Assembly: GCF_042754225.1 (NCBI RefSeq)
Contig: NZ_JBHZAH010000002.1
Location: 1-64,000, forward strand
Direction of reading: 5' to 3'
DNA length: 64,000 bases
DNA from: Rhodococcus_G sp042754225
Lineage (GTDB): Bacteria > Actinomycetota > Actinomycetes > Mycobacteriales > Mycobacteriaceae
Made by a program: the position numbers and the translations under genes. Every line of letters begins with the position of its first letter. The first letter of the stretch is position 1. The notes beneath the pieces are model-generated. The model did no database searches. It saw only the letters and a program-made list of their open reading frames with translations, and had not been told where the DNA came from. Shown piece by piece: positions 26,160-34,225 of the stretch.

Positions 26160-26663
26160 TCAGTCCCCCACGCCCGGCGGCCTCGCCGCGACCGGTGCGC
26201 CGAGTTCGGCCACGACTGCCGCGACGGTGGCGGCCGCGTCGTCCACAACGGCCGCCACCTCGCCGGACAGTCCGATCCCGTCCTCGACGGCGGCCACCTG
26301 GCAGCCGACGACAACGGTGCGGGGCAGGGTGCCGCCGAGCGCGTCCAGGCAGGCGAACACCGCGGCCGGGTCCATGCCGTGCGCGTCGAGCCCGCCGCCG
26401 CGGGCGATCCGCTCCGGGTCGACCTCGAACACCCGGATCGTTCCCGGCGCACCGCGATTCGGCAGAGCGTCGACGAGGACCAGGGCGTCCCAGTCGTCGA
26501 GCAGCTCGTACGCCAGATGCACCCCGCGGATGCCGAAGTCGACCGCGCGGGTACCCGGCGGCAGCGACACCCCGGTCATCCGGCGCAGCACCTCGGGACC
26601 GAACCCGTCGTCGCCGAGGAAGACGTTGCCGATCCCGGCGATCAGCACGCGGCACTCGCGCAT
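26160..26663 (-). CDS. Hydrogenase maturation endopeptidase
   Basis: The 167-aa protein is of the HyaD/HybD/HupD type: it opens VLIAGIGNVFLGDDGFGPEVLRRM, with the GxGNxxxxDDGxG motif and the Asp/Glu that bind nickel, and has VLVDALPNRGAPG in mid-protein. Such proteases cut the C-terminal tail of the large subunit after nickel insertion. HhyL here has 22 residues after its last metal-site His, so a substrate exists in the same operon. It sits 3 nt from hypC and 4 nt from the small membrane-protein gene. Confidence 0.93.
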   Translation of the reverse strand: MRECRVLIAGIGNVFLGDDGFGPEVLRRMTGVSLPPGTRAVDFGIRGVHLAYELLDDWDALVLVDALPNRGAPGTIRVFEVDPERIARGGGLDAHGMDPAAVFACLDALGGTLPRTVVVGCQVAAVEDGIGLSGEVAAVVDDAAATVAAVVAELGAPVAARPPGVGD

Positions 26664-26667
26664 CGCG

Positions 26668-26787
26668 TCACATCTGCCGCATGCGCAGGTAGCGCTTGAT
26701 GTCCGGGATCGAGACGACCGTGACCGCGACCGCGGCGATCACCCCCACTGCGAGCAGGGCCGTGGAAATCCGTCCGACGACTCTCAT
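26668..26787 (-). CDS. 39-aa single-span membrane protein of the hydrogenase operon (DUF6893-like)
   Basis: This small gene encodes 39 residues: a short basic start (MRVVGRI), one hydrophobic segment (about residues 8-25) and a tail PDIKRYLRMRQM. It starts with ATG at 26787, overlapping the upstream stop by 4 nt. The tail motif recalls DUF6893 small proteins, as I remember them, which accompany actinobacterial hydrogenases. A role in tethering the complex to the membrane is possible but is inference only. Confidence 0.7.
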   Translation of the reverse strand: MRVVGRISTALLAVGVIAAVAVTVVSIPDIKRYLRMRQM

Positions 26788-28175
26788 GGCGTTCCTTCCT
26801 CGTCGCCGGCGGACAACTCCTCCGGCTCCAGTGGTTCCAGCTCGTCGGGGGCGAAGTAGAGGTACCGGCCGTACCAGTCGTGCAGTTCTGCTGCGGGGTC
26901 GTCGATCAGCGTGACCCCGACGTGGATCGCCCCGTCCACGTCGCCGTGCACCGTGGCCACGCGGGCCGTGCGCCCGCCGTAGAACAGGTCCTGGGCGTCC
27001 GCGCGGCGCGACGGGCGGAGGCGGACCACGCTCCCCTTGGCGATGCGCACCCCCTCGACCAGAACGCCGTCCACCTCCGGTCGAACCGCGGTGTCCGCCT
27101 CCGGATCCCACCACGGGGTGCCGTCGGACAGTTCGGGGACGAGGCCGAGGTCGTGGGGTGGGTCACGCCGGGTCCCGTGCAGACGCGCCATCGCCGCCGG
27201 GCCGAGGTCGTCGCAGCGGTCGATGATCGCCGCGGCGAGTGGGTCGGTGGCGCGGGCCTGTGCCTTCTCCTCGTCGGTCAGCGTCATCACACGCAGGTGG
27301 AGAATCTCGTCGATCTCGGTGGCGTCGAACAGCGCTCCGGTGCTCTGCTCGGCGACTTCCGGATAGTCGTACAAGATGATCGGCGACACGAGCATCAGCC
27401 CGGATTCGCCGGGGCACCCCGCAAGCACCGGGAAGCAACGATGCTGCCGGCACGTCGCCGCGGCACGTTCGAACGGTCCGGGCGGTTCGAGCAGCGATAC
27501 GAAGCGGCCGTCGGACGCGCCGACCATCAAGTGGGCCCCGATGAGGGACCGCGCGGTTGCCGTCCCGCTCGTCTCGGTGGCGGAAATAGTGTCCGGGCAG
27601 GCGTTCTCCACCTCGACGGCGAGGTGGATCAACCCGCCGTCGAACTCGGCACGAACACGGACCTCCGCCTGCAGCGACCGTCGAGTCCGGAGCACCCGGC
27701 CGGCCACCGATCCCGCACCGTCGCGGAGCAGCTCGACCGTCGACCCGCCGTCCACCCGAACCGGGAGGCGCAGGCCCGCCGTCAGGGCCGCCGCCGCGTG
27801 CGTGCCGAGCGGCACCTCGCACTCGACCGCCTCGTCCCAGCTGAGCCAGTCGATCGGCCCGACGGTCAGTCCGGTTGCGGGTGTGAAGGTCCCGTCGTCC
27901 TCGGCGCGTTCGACGGCGCGCCGCTGCAGCTGCAGAAAGCGCAGCGTCAGGTCGATCTCGGCGCGGTCGGTGCACGGTTGCAGCAGGAATTCGGTGCTCA
28001 TCAGGGCGTCCTCGCCTACCCCGGCCGCCGTGGCGCCGGGCGGTCCGAGCACGCCGAACTGCCAGCGCGACCTGTTCTTCGGTGAGGTGGCCCGGTAGGG
28101 GTACAGCAGGTAGCCCTCGTAGAGCACCGCGTCCGCCACAGCGCGGGCTCGGGCGAGGCTCTCGGGCGCGATCAT
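26784..28175 (-). CDS. Conserved hydrogenase-operon protein of unknown function (463 aa)
   Basis: The product starts MIAPESLARARAVADAVLYEGYLLYPY and contains YRATSPKNRSRWQFGVL near the N terminus, then long beta-rich stretches, and a C-terminal part with GRYLYFAPDELEPLEPEEL. No known cofactor motif, membrane segment or signal peptide is seen. ATG at 28175 overlaps the preceding gene by 4 nt (ATGA), and the stop overlaps the next gene by 4 nt, so it is an integral operon member. It is probably a structural or assembly partner of Hhy. I cannot name a family with confidence. Confidence 0.75.
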   Translation of the reverse strand: MIAPESLARARAVADAVLYEGYLLYPYRATSPKNRSRWQFGVLGPPGATAAGVGEDALMSTEFLLQPCTDRAEIDLTLRFLQLQRRAVERAEDDGTFTPATGLTVGPIDWLSWDEAVECEVPLGTHAAAALTAGLRLPVRVDGGSTVELLRDGAGSVAGRVLRTRRSLQAEVRVRAEFDGGLIHLAVEVENACPDTISATETSGTATARSLIGAHLMVGASDGRFVSLLEPPGPFERAAATCRQHRCFPVLAGCPGESGLMLVSPIILYDYPEVAEQSTGALFDATEIDEILHLRVMTLTDEEKAQARATDPLAAAIIDRCDDLGPAAMARLHGTRRDPPHDLGLVPELSDGTPWWDPEADTAVRPEVDGVLVEGVRIAKGSVVRLRPSRRADAQDLFYGGRTARVATVHGDVDGAIHVGVTLIDDPAAELHDWYGRYLYFAPDELEPLEPEELSAGDEEGTP

Positions 28176-28813
28176 CCGACCGACTCCCCCGCGCCCTGCA
28201 GCAGTTCGACCACCGCCGCGTCGAGGCTCAGCAGGCCACGGCCGGACTTGTAGCGGGTCAGGGTGCGCAGGGTGTCCGCGTCCAGCCGGATCCATCCACT
28301 GTTCGGGAAGTGCTCCTGCATCAGGTTCCGCCACACCACGGCGGGCATGTCGTAGTCCGCCTCGCGGTCCCACGGTATCGCTTCCACACCGAATCCGGCG
28401 GCGCCGCGGGTGAACACCGTCCCGCTGAAGAGGAATACGAGCGGCACCGTGCCCTCGCCGAGGGCGTGCAGGTACTTGGACGCCGAGACCTCGAAGTCGT
28501 ACGTGCACGGCATCGCCAGCTCCACCTCGCTGGTGCCCGTGAACCCGGGCAGCGTGACCGAGCACTGCAGCCAGGGGAAGGCCCGCAGCGTCGACCGCCA
28601 TCGTTCGGTCGGCCCGAACAGGTCGATCAGGCCGCCGGCCTCCGCCTCGGTGTACCGGCGGCGTTGCGGTTCGATCCGCACCTGGCAGCGCAGCGCGAGG
28701 GCGTGCACGGTGGCGCCGGTGGACTCGTCGATGCGGAGCCGAGCGGTCAGATTCGGTGCGACCGCGTAGCGTTCCGGCGCCACGTCGAGCACGGTGAAGG
28801 TCAGCTCGCTCAC
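28172..28813 (-). CDS. Conserved hydrogenase-operon protein (DUF6084-like)
   Basis: The 213-aa protein opens SELTFTVLDVAPERYAVAPNL and carries VHALALRCQVRIEPQRRRY and a later CTYDFEVSASKYLHAL segment, a pattern I associate with DUF6084 from actinobacterial hydrogenase loci (from memory). It reads as a beta-sandwich without metal motifs. The start is GTG at 28813, overlapping the upstream gene's stop by 4 nt (GTGA); the ATG of the 463-aa gene overlaps its own stop. Function unknown. Confidence 0.74.
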   Translation of the reverse strand: MSELTFTVLDVAPERYAVAPNLTARLRIDESTGATVHALALRCQVRIEPQRRRYTEAEAGGLIDLFGPTERWRSTLRAFPWLQCSVTLPGFTGTSEVELAMPCTYDFEVSASKYLHALGEGTVPLVFLFSGTVFTRGAAGFGVEAIPWDREADYDMPAVVWRNLMQEHFPNSGWIRLDADTLRTLTRYKSGRGLLSLDAAVVELLQGAGESVG

Positions 28814-29463
28814 GCTCGCACCTCCGGTGCAGGGCGGCTTCGGCGGGCGACCCCGTCGAAGAAGTCGTCGATCGCTGCACGGGCCTCGCCGCCGCCGTCG
28901 AACCCGCGCCAGACCCGGCGCAGGCGTCCGACCAGTTCGTAGCAGGCGTCGATCGGCACCAGATGGCAGTCCGGCACGCCCGCCTGCTCGGGCACCCGGA
29001 TCAGGAGCGCCTCGGTGTCGGGCGCGAGCAGGCCGAGCGCCGGATTCGCCGCGAGCACCGCGTCCCACGCGCCCAGCGGCAGCTCGGACTCGGTGGCGCC
29101 GGCCGGACCTGGGTAGAAGGCAGTGCTCCGGTCCAGCCGCGAGTTCCGGAACACGAATGCCAAGCCGACCGGTATCTGTAGTTCGTCCCACAGTCCCGGC
29201 AGCAGTTCGAAGTCCGGGAAGCTCAGGTAGCGGTCGGGAACGGCGCGATAGCGCAGTTCGGCGTCCGGGTCGGTGAACAGCAGGTAGCAGCCGCGGCACA
29301 CGCACATCAGCGCTCGCGCCTGCACGTTCACCACGTGGGGATGCGGCTCGGCGATCGGCTCGGCGCACATCTCGCAGCGTTCCCCGACGGGGGGTGGACG
29401 CGTCGACGCGAGCCGGGTCAGGGTCGCCAGCGACGGTCCGCAGCGCACCCCCGACCCGGTCAT
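28810..29463 (-). CDS. Conserved Cys-bearing hydrogenase-operon protein (DUF5947-like)
   Basis: The 217-aa protein has a possible metal site: CEMC near residue 30 and CVCRGC near residue 54, two Cys pairs about 24 residues apart, with His residues between them (PHPHVVNV). The rest (LSFPDFELLPGLWDELQIPV) matches what I recall of DUF5947. A zinc ribbon or small Fe-S site is likely. ATG at 29463 overlaps the stop of the NifU/Rieske-like gene by 4 nt. It may act in electron transfer or assembly of the Hhy complex; no direct evidence. Confidence 0.76.
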   Translation of the reverse strand: MTGSGVRCGPSLATLTRLASTRPPPVGERCEMCAEPIAEPHPHVVNVQARALMCVCRGCYLLFTDPDAELRYRAVPDRYLSFPDFELLPGLWDELQIPVGLAFVFRNSRLDRSTAFYPGPAGATESELPLGAWDAVLAANPALGLLAPDTEALLIRVPEQAGVPDCHLVPIDACYELVGRLRRVWRGFDGGGEARAAIDDFFDGVARRSRPAPEVRA

Positions 29464-30395
29464 CCCGCCACCTCCGCGGCGGGGACGGCCACCGAGAGCA
29501 CGCCGTCGCGGACCAGGACCGGAAGCGGCGAGAGGTGTCCACCGGACCCGCCGATCGCGGCCCCCGCGCGACGCACGTCGTAGTGTTCGCGACACGTCGG
29601 GCAGGTCAGCACCGCATCGGCCGTCGAACCCCCGACCCGGCGCCCGAGGATCGCCCCGGCGAGCGAGTTGGTGCACGCCGGACACCGGTCGCGGTACGCG
29701 TACAGGTCGTCGCCGAGACGGCACGCCAACAACGGCAGGCCGGCGACCGAGAATCCCCCGACCTCACCGGACCCCAGCCCCGCCAGCTCCGCTGCCGGGA
29801 CCCATGACCCGGTGCCCGCATCGGCACGCACCCGGGCGAGCAGCGACTCCGCTGAGATCAGCCCGGCGGTCGAGGCGGACGCCGGTTCCGCGCCGGCCAC
29901 CACGATCGACGTGGTCTCGGGGGCCGCCGCCCGCACCGCCTCCTCGACCGCGAGCTCGAGCGTCACCGCCGACGAGGGGCAACCCCGGCAGCTGCCCGTC
30001 AGTTGCAGTCGAACTACGCCGTCGTCGACGCCGAGCAGTTCCACGTCCCCACCGTGTGAACCCAGGTACGGCCGGACGCTGTCGAGGGCGCGACGAACCC
30101 GGGTGGTCACGTCGTGTGGGTGCAACCCGTGCACCAGCAGCAGGCTCGACACCAACTCGTCCCTTGCGAGAACGTCGATCAGGGTGTCGTCCCGACGGCG
30201 CAGTAGCAGCAGGATCCGTTGCAGCCCGTCGCCGTACAGGTCGACCACCTCACGCACCAGTTGCTCGGCGCGTTCCCGCCCGACCGCGCCGCCGGCCGCG
30301 CTGGCATCGAGTAGTGCGTCGATACGTTCGCCCGCGCCGCGCCACCCGTCGGGGGCGTCCGTTCCTGTCGCGGTGCCTTCGTCCGGCCCGTCCAT
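29460..30395 (-). CDS. hhyE: NifU-domain / Rieske-like iron-sulfur protein of the Hhy hydrogenase
   Basis: The 311-aa protein joins an N-terminal helical region, a NifU C-terminal-type domain (about residues 100-170, Cys136-x2-Cys139 in GSCRGCPSS) and a Rieske-fold domain (about 215-308). In the latter the ligand positions read Cys238-x2-Cys241 and Cys265-x2-Cys268 with His271 nearby (CPAC, CPTCREH), so the two canonical Rieske His are replaced by Cys. Mycobacterial HhyE, encoded beside hhySL, is a related protein implicated in passing electrons from Hhy to the respiratory chain. It lies 9 nt after hhyL. Confidence 0.84.
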   Translation of the reverse strand: MDGPDEGTATGTDAPDGWRGAGERIDALLDASAAGGAVGRERAEQLVREVVDLYGDGLQRILLLLRRRDDTLIDVLARDELVSSLLLVHGLHPHDVTTRVRRALDSVRPYLGSHGGDVELLGVDDGVVRLQLTGSCRGCPSSAVTLELAVEEAVRAAAPETTSIVVAGAEPASASTAGLISAESLLARVRADAGTGSWVPAAELAGLGSGEVGGFSVAGLPLLACRLGDDLYAYRDRCPACTNSLAGAILGRRVGGSTADAVLTCPTCREHYDVRRAGAAIGGSGGHLSPLPVLVRDGVLSVAVPAAEVAG

Positions 30396-30404
30396 GGCCG
30401 CTGG

Positions 30405-32201
30405 TCACTCGCCGGTCAGGGACTGCGTCGGTGAGTGCAGCTTCTCGAGTGTCCTGCCGTCGCCGAGGTACATGTGCACGCCACAGGGCAGGCAGGGGTC
30501 GAAGCTGCGCACCGTGCGCATGATGTCGATGCCCTTGAAGTCGTCGCGACCGTTCTCCTCGAAGATGTGCAGGCCCTGCACGGCGTCCTCGTACGGGCCC
30601 GGTGTGCCGTAGCTGTCGCGGGGGCTGGCGTTCCACGGGGTCGGCGGATAGGGGTGGTAATTGGCGATCTTGCCGTCCCGGATCACCATGTGATGCGAGA
30701 GGACCCCACGCACGGCCTCGGTGAAGCCGCATCCGATTCCTTCGTCCGGCACCTCGAACTTCTCCCACGTCTTGGTCCGGCCGGCGCGGATCTCGACCAG
30801 CGCCTTCTCGACGAAATGCAGCGCGGCCGCCGCGGCGTAGGCCTGGAAGTAGGTGCGGGCGCGGTTGCGCTCGATGGTGTTGCTGCCCTGCGACGGAACC
30901 TTCCACTCCAGCTGGACCGGCCCCTTCAGCGCGGTCTTGGGGAAGTTGATCTGCACGCTGTGTCCCGTCGACTTCACGTACCCCACGTCGACGAGGCCCG
31001 CCAGGGCTGTGTTCCACATACGTGCCAGCGCGCCTCCTCCGGTGTCGAGCGCGAGGTGGTCCTTGCCGTCGAACCATCGCGGCGACATCACCCAGCTGTA
31101 CTTGTCCTCCAGGTCGCGCTTCTGGGGCTGCGGGTTGGTGTGCTGGTTCCATGGGTGACGCCGGTCCACCGGGTTGCCCAGCGGGTCGGTGGTCACGAAC
31201 ATCTCCTGATCCGACCAGTCCTCGTAGTAGGAGGAACCGAGCAGAATGCGAATCCCGAGGTTGATGTCGACGAGATCGGTGGTGATCTGTTTGCCGTCCA
31301 CCACGATGCCGGGGGTGACGAACATCGATCTGCCCCAGTCGGTCATGTCCTTGTACGCGAAGTTGCACACCGCCGGGTCCTGGAATGCGCCCCAGCAGCC
31401 GAGCAGCGTCCGCCGCAGCCCCACCTTGTCGTATCCGGGTAGTGCCTCGTAGAAGAAGTCGAACAGGTCGTCGTGCATGGGCACGACCTTCTTCATGAAC
31501 TCGATGTACCGCATGAGCCGGGTCATGTAGTCGGTCATCAACTGGACTGTTGCGACGGTGCCGATTCCGCCTGGGTAGAGCGTGGACGGGTGGACGTGCC
31601 GACCCTCCATGAGGCAGAACATCTCCCGGGTCATGCGACTGACCTGCAGTGCCTCGCGGTAGAACTCGCCGGTGAACGGGTTGAGCGCCCGCATGATGTC
31701 GGCGATGGTGCGGTAGCCGTGGTCCTCCTCGTGCGGCGACCTGGCGTTCTCGGCCCGCGCCAGCACACTGGGGTTCGTCTCTGCCACCATCTTCTCGCAG
31801 TAGTCGACGGCGACGAGGTTCTCTTGAAAGATGTTGTGGTCGAACATGTACTCGGCCGCTTCGCCGAGGTTGAACAGCCACTCGCCGAGGTGAGGGGGGC
31901 GGACGCCGTATGCCATGTTCTGCGTGTAACACGAACAGGTGGCGTGGTTGTCGCCGCAGATGCCGCAGATCCGGCTCGTAATGAAGTGCGCGTCGCGCGG
32001 GTCCTTGCCCTTCATGAATATCGAGTACCCGCGGAAGATCGAGGACGTGCTGTGGCACTCGGCCACCTCGGAGTTCTTGAAGTCGACCTTGGTATAGATA
32101 CCGAGGCTGCCGACGATGCGCGTGATCGGATCCCACGCCATTTCCACCAGTCCGTCGTCGGACGCGGAGTTGCCGGAAGATCCGGGAACGATCGTGGTCA
32201 T
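30405..32201 (-). CDS. hhyL: [NiFe]-hydrogenase large subunit, group 1h/5 (Hhy)
   Basis: The 598-aa catalytic subunit oxidises H2 at a Ni-Fe(CN)2CO site. The L1 motif is RICGICGDNH (Cys79, Cys82) and the L2 motif DPCLPCGVH (Cys570, Cys573, His576), so all four Ni ligands are present. Twenty-two residues follow the L2 His, the presumed peptide removed by the protease in this operon. The sequence pattern and the gene set around it place it in the actinobacterial high-affinity class that consumes atmospheric H2. It is downstream of hhyS by 40 nt, with GAGAGGTGA before the ATG. Confidence 0.95.
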   Translation of the reverse strand: MTTIVPGSSGNSASDDGLVEMAWDPITRIVGSLGIYTKVDFKNSEVAECHSTSSIFRGYSIFMKGKDPRDAHFITSRICGICGDNHATCSCYTQNMAYGVRPPHLGEWLFNLGEAAEYMFDHNIFQENLVAVDYCEKMVAETNPSVLARAENARSPHEEDHGYRTIADIMRALNPFTGEFYREALQVSRMTREMFCLMEGRHVHPSTLYPGGIGTVATVQLMTDYMTRLMRYIEFMKKVVPMHDDLFDFFYEALPGYDKVGLRRTLLGCWGAFQDPAVCNFAYKDMTDWGRSMFVTPGIVVDGKQITTDLVDINLGIRILLGSSYYEDWSDQEMFVTTDPLGNPVDRRHPWNQHTNPQPQKRDLEDKYSWVMSPRWFDGKDHLALDTGGGALARMWNTALAGLVDVGYVKSTGHSVQINFPKTALKGPVQLEWKVPSQGSNTIERNRARTYFQAYAAAAALHFVEKALVEIRAGRTKTWEKFEVPDEGIGCGFTEAVRGVLSHHMVIRDGKIANYHPYPPTPWNASPRDSYGTPGPYEDAVQGLHIFEENGRDDFKGIDIMRTVRSFDPCLPCGVHMYLGDGRTLEKLHSPTQSLTGE

Positions 32202-32241
32202 CGAGTCACCTCTCAGAGCAGGGCGTTCCGGAAGCGCTCGT

Positions 32242-33297
32242 CTACCAGGTTCGGGTCGCTCCGGTGGTCAGCGTGTCGCCGCGAGCACGCCAGCGCGGTT
32301 CTTTCTCGAGGGTCTTGCCGGTGACGGCGCGCAGTGTGCGGATCACCGATCCGTAGATCTCCGAGGCGGTGCTCGACAGCTTCCCGCCCGGCGGCTCGTC
32401 CATGAACGGCATGAACTTGTCCGGGAATCCGGGCATGGTGCAGCCGATGCAGATGCCGCCGACGTTCGGGCAGCCGCCGATGCCGGCCATCCAGCCCCGT
32501 TTGGGGACGTTGCACCGGACGACGGGACCCCAACAGCCGAGTTTGACAAGACATTTCAGCGAGTCGTACTCGGTGGCGAAGTCGCCCTGTTCGTAGTAGC
32601 CGGCCCGGTCGCAGCCCTCGTGCACGGTCTGTCCGAACAGCCATTGCGGGCGGTGCGATTCGTCGAGGGGAATCATGGGGGCCTGTGCGGTCGCCTGGTA
32701 CAGCAGGTAGGTGAGGGTTTCGGACAGGTTGTCCGGCTGGATCGGGCACCCGGGTACGCAGACGATGGGTATGCCCGCCTTGGTCTTCCAGCTCCAGCCG
32801 AGGTAGTCCGGAACACCCATCGCGCCGGTGGGATTGCCGGCCATGGCGTGAATGCCGCCGTAGCACGCGCACGTGCCCGCAGCCACGACGACCGTGGCCT
32901 TCGGTGCGAGCCGGTCGAGCCACTCACTCGTCGTGACGGGCTGACCGGTGGCCGGATTGTTGCCGAATCCGCACCAGTAGCCCTCGTCGTGCAGTTGCTC
33001 GTTGGGGATCGATCCCTCCACGACCAGTACGAACGGTTCGAGTTCGCCTCGGTCCGCCTTCCAGAACCACTCCAGGAAATCGTCGGCACCGCCGGCCGGG
33101 CCGCACTCGAAGTCGATCAGGGGCCAGTGCATCGCGATCTTCGGCAGTCCGGGAAGCGCCCCGAGCGCGATCTCCTCCACGCTGGGCTGCATTGCGGCGG
33201 TCAACGCGACGGAATCCCCGTCGCAACTGAGTCCCGCGTTGATCCACAGGACGTGGATCAGGGTGTCCTCGGCTTCGATTGCTGCTTGTGTCGGCAT
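32242..33297 (-). CDS. hhyS: [NiFe]-hydrogenase small subunit, group 1h/5 (Hhy)
   Basis: The 351-aa electron-transfer subunit carries Fe-S clusters between HhyL and its acceptor. There is no Tat leader, as in other group 1h enzymes, so the complex stays on the cytoplasmic side. Near the N terminus the proximal-cluster motif is Cys25-Asp-Gly-Asp28 instead of Cys-x2-Cys; GTCACYGG and GCPIQPDN supply further ligands, and Cys-rich blocks (HEGCDRAGYY, KLGCWGP, GGCPNVGGICIGC) hold the medial and distal clusters. An Asp ligand at this position is known from the Ralstonia actinobacterial-type hydrogenase. GGGAGG lies 8 nt before the ATG. Confidence 0.95.
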   Translation of the reverse strand: MPTQAAIEAEDTLIHVLWINAGLSCDGDSVALTAAMQPSVEEIALGALPGLPKIAMHWPLIDFECGPAGGADDFLEWFWKADRGELEPFVLVVEGSIPNEQLHDEGYWCGFGNNPATGQPVTTSEWLDRLAPKATVVVAAGTCACYGGIHAMAGNPTGAMGVPDYLGWSWKTKAGIPIVCVPGCPIQPDNLSETLTYLLYQATAQAPMIPLDESHRPQWLFGQTVHEGCDRAGYYEQGDFATEYDSLKCLVKLGCWGPVVRCNVPKRGWMAGIGGCPNVGGICIGCTMPGFPDKFMPFMDEPPGGKLSSTASEIYGSVIRTLRAVTGKTLEKEPRWRARGDTLTTGATRTW

Positions 33298-33362
33298 GTC
33301 CGCCGCCTCCCAGGGACGAGCACCATCCCCTGCGCCACCGGAGTCGACCCTCGGCCCACTTT

Positions 33363-33378
33363 TGTGACGCTCATCACG
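33363..33378. promoter_or_regulatory. CRP/FNR-family-like binding site before hhyS
   Basis: TGTGACGCTCATCACG matches the CRP consensus TGTGA-N6-TCACA at nine of its ten fixed positions. It lies 66-81 bp before the hhyS start and abuts the -10 element of the predicted promoter. In actinobacteria such sites are used by Crp/GlxR regulators, which respond to cAMP and carbon status. Confidence 0.55.
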
Positions 33379-33407
33379 GTGTACACCTGCAGAAAGCCTC
33401 TTGTCAA
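33378..33407 (-). promoter_or_regulatory. Predicted sigma70-type promoter for hhyS and downstream genes
   Basis: On the minus strand TTGACA (33402-33407) and TACACC (33378-33383) are 18 bp apart. The -35 hexamer is perfect and contains the TGA stop codon of hypB. The -10 lies in the palindrome GGTGTACACC. It would start transcription near 33371, giving a leader of about 70 nt. Confidence 0.5.
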
Positions 33408-34222
33408 CGGTCGGCCGCCGACGTCGGTGAGTCGAATTGCTCGTTTATCCATGTGTACCAATCGATTACGCCGACGCCGGTGATCGCTGACAGTGGCAGG
33501 ATCTCGACGCTCGGATTGATCGAGTGGGCGTGTCGGGCGCAGGCATCGAGGTCGAAATCCACGTACGGCAGCAGGTCGAGCTTGTTGACGATCACCAATG
33601 TCGCCGCGGCGAACATGTGCGGGTACTTGAGCGGCTTGTCGGAACCCTCGGTCACCGAGATGACCACCACCTTGCCGCGCTCACCGAGGTCGAAGAGCGC
33701 CGGGCAGACCAGGTTGCCGACATTCTCCACGAACAGCAGTGATCCGTCCGCGGGCTGCAAGCTGTCCAGCGCCCGGCGCATCATCTCCGCGTCGAGGTGA
33801 CAGCCGGCGCCGGTGTTCACCTGCACCACCGGGCATCCGGCGGCCTTGATGCGGTTGGCGTCGAGCATCGTCTCCTGGTCGCCCTCGATGACGGCGATCG
33901 GCCTGGTCCCGGCCAGTTCCCGGATGGTGCGTTCGAGGAGGGTGGTCTTGCCCGATCCCGGCGAGCTGGTGATGTTGAAGGTCACTATGTCTCGGGCTTC
34001 GAGCCACTGCCGGACCTGTGCGGCCTGCGCGTCGTTCTTGGCCAGGACCTTCTGCTCGAGTGAGATCGTCTCGGTGCGGGGCAAGTGATCGTGATCGTGG
34101 GGATGGTCGTGATCGTGGGGATGCTCGTGGGGATGGTCGTGATCGTGGGGATGCTCGTGGGGATGCGTGTGGGCCGCGTTGATCACCGCGGCGCCGTCAC
34201 CGCATCCGCAGGTCGCACACAT
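33404..34222 (-). CDS. hypB: Nickel-insertion GTPase HypB with His-rich nickel store
   Basis: HypB is the GTPase that, with HypA, loads nickel into the large subunit. The 272-aa protein begins MCATCGCG, a CxxCGCG-type high-affinity nickel site, followed by a tract (residues 18-46) in which every second residue is His (15 His), which would store nickel. The G domain has the P-loop SSPGSGKTT (86-94), then VIEGDQ, VENVGNLVCPALFD and NKLDLLPY (guanine specificity). It lies 3 nt after hypA. The 106-bp gap to hhyS holds a promoter. Confidence 0.96.
   Translation of the reverse strand: MCATCGCGDGAAVINAAHTHPHEHPHDHDHPHEHPHDHDHPHDHDHLPRTETISLEQKVLAKNDAQAAQVRQWLEARDIVTFNITSSPGSGKTTLLERTIRELAGTRPIAVIEGDQETMLDANRIKAAGCPVVQVNTGAGCHLDAEMMRRALDSLQPADGSLLFVENVGNLVCPALFDLGERGKVVVISVTEGSDKPLKYPHMFAAATLVIVNKLDLLPYVDFDLDACARHAHSINPSVEILPLSAITGVGVIDWYTWINEQFDSPTSAADR
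34085..34171. repeat. Tandem repeats encoding the HypB His tract
   Basis: GTGATCGTGGGGATG-type units and shorter variants are repeated head to tail, reading as alternating His codons on the minus strand. It is a coding low-complexity tract, likely to vary in length between strains. Confidence 0.8.
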
Positions 34223-34225
34223 GGC

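Noticed and set aside
34085..34171. Short CRISPR-like repeat array
   Set aside because: The repeats are contiguous, without spacers, and encode the HypB His tract in frame.
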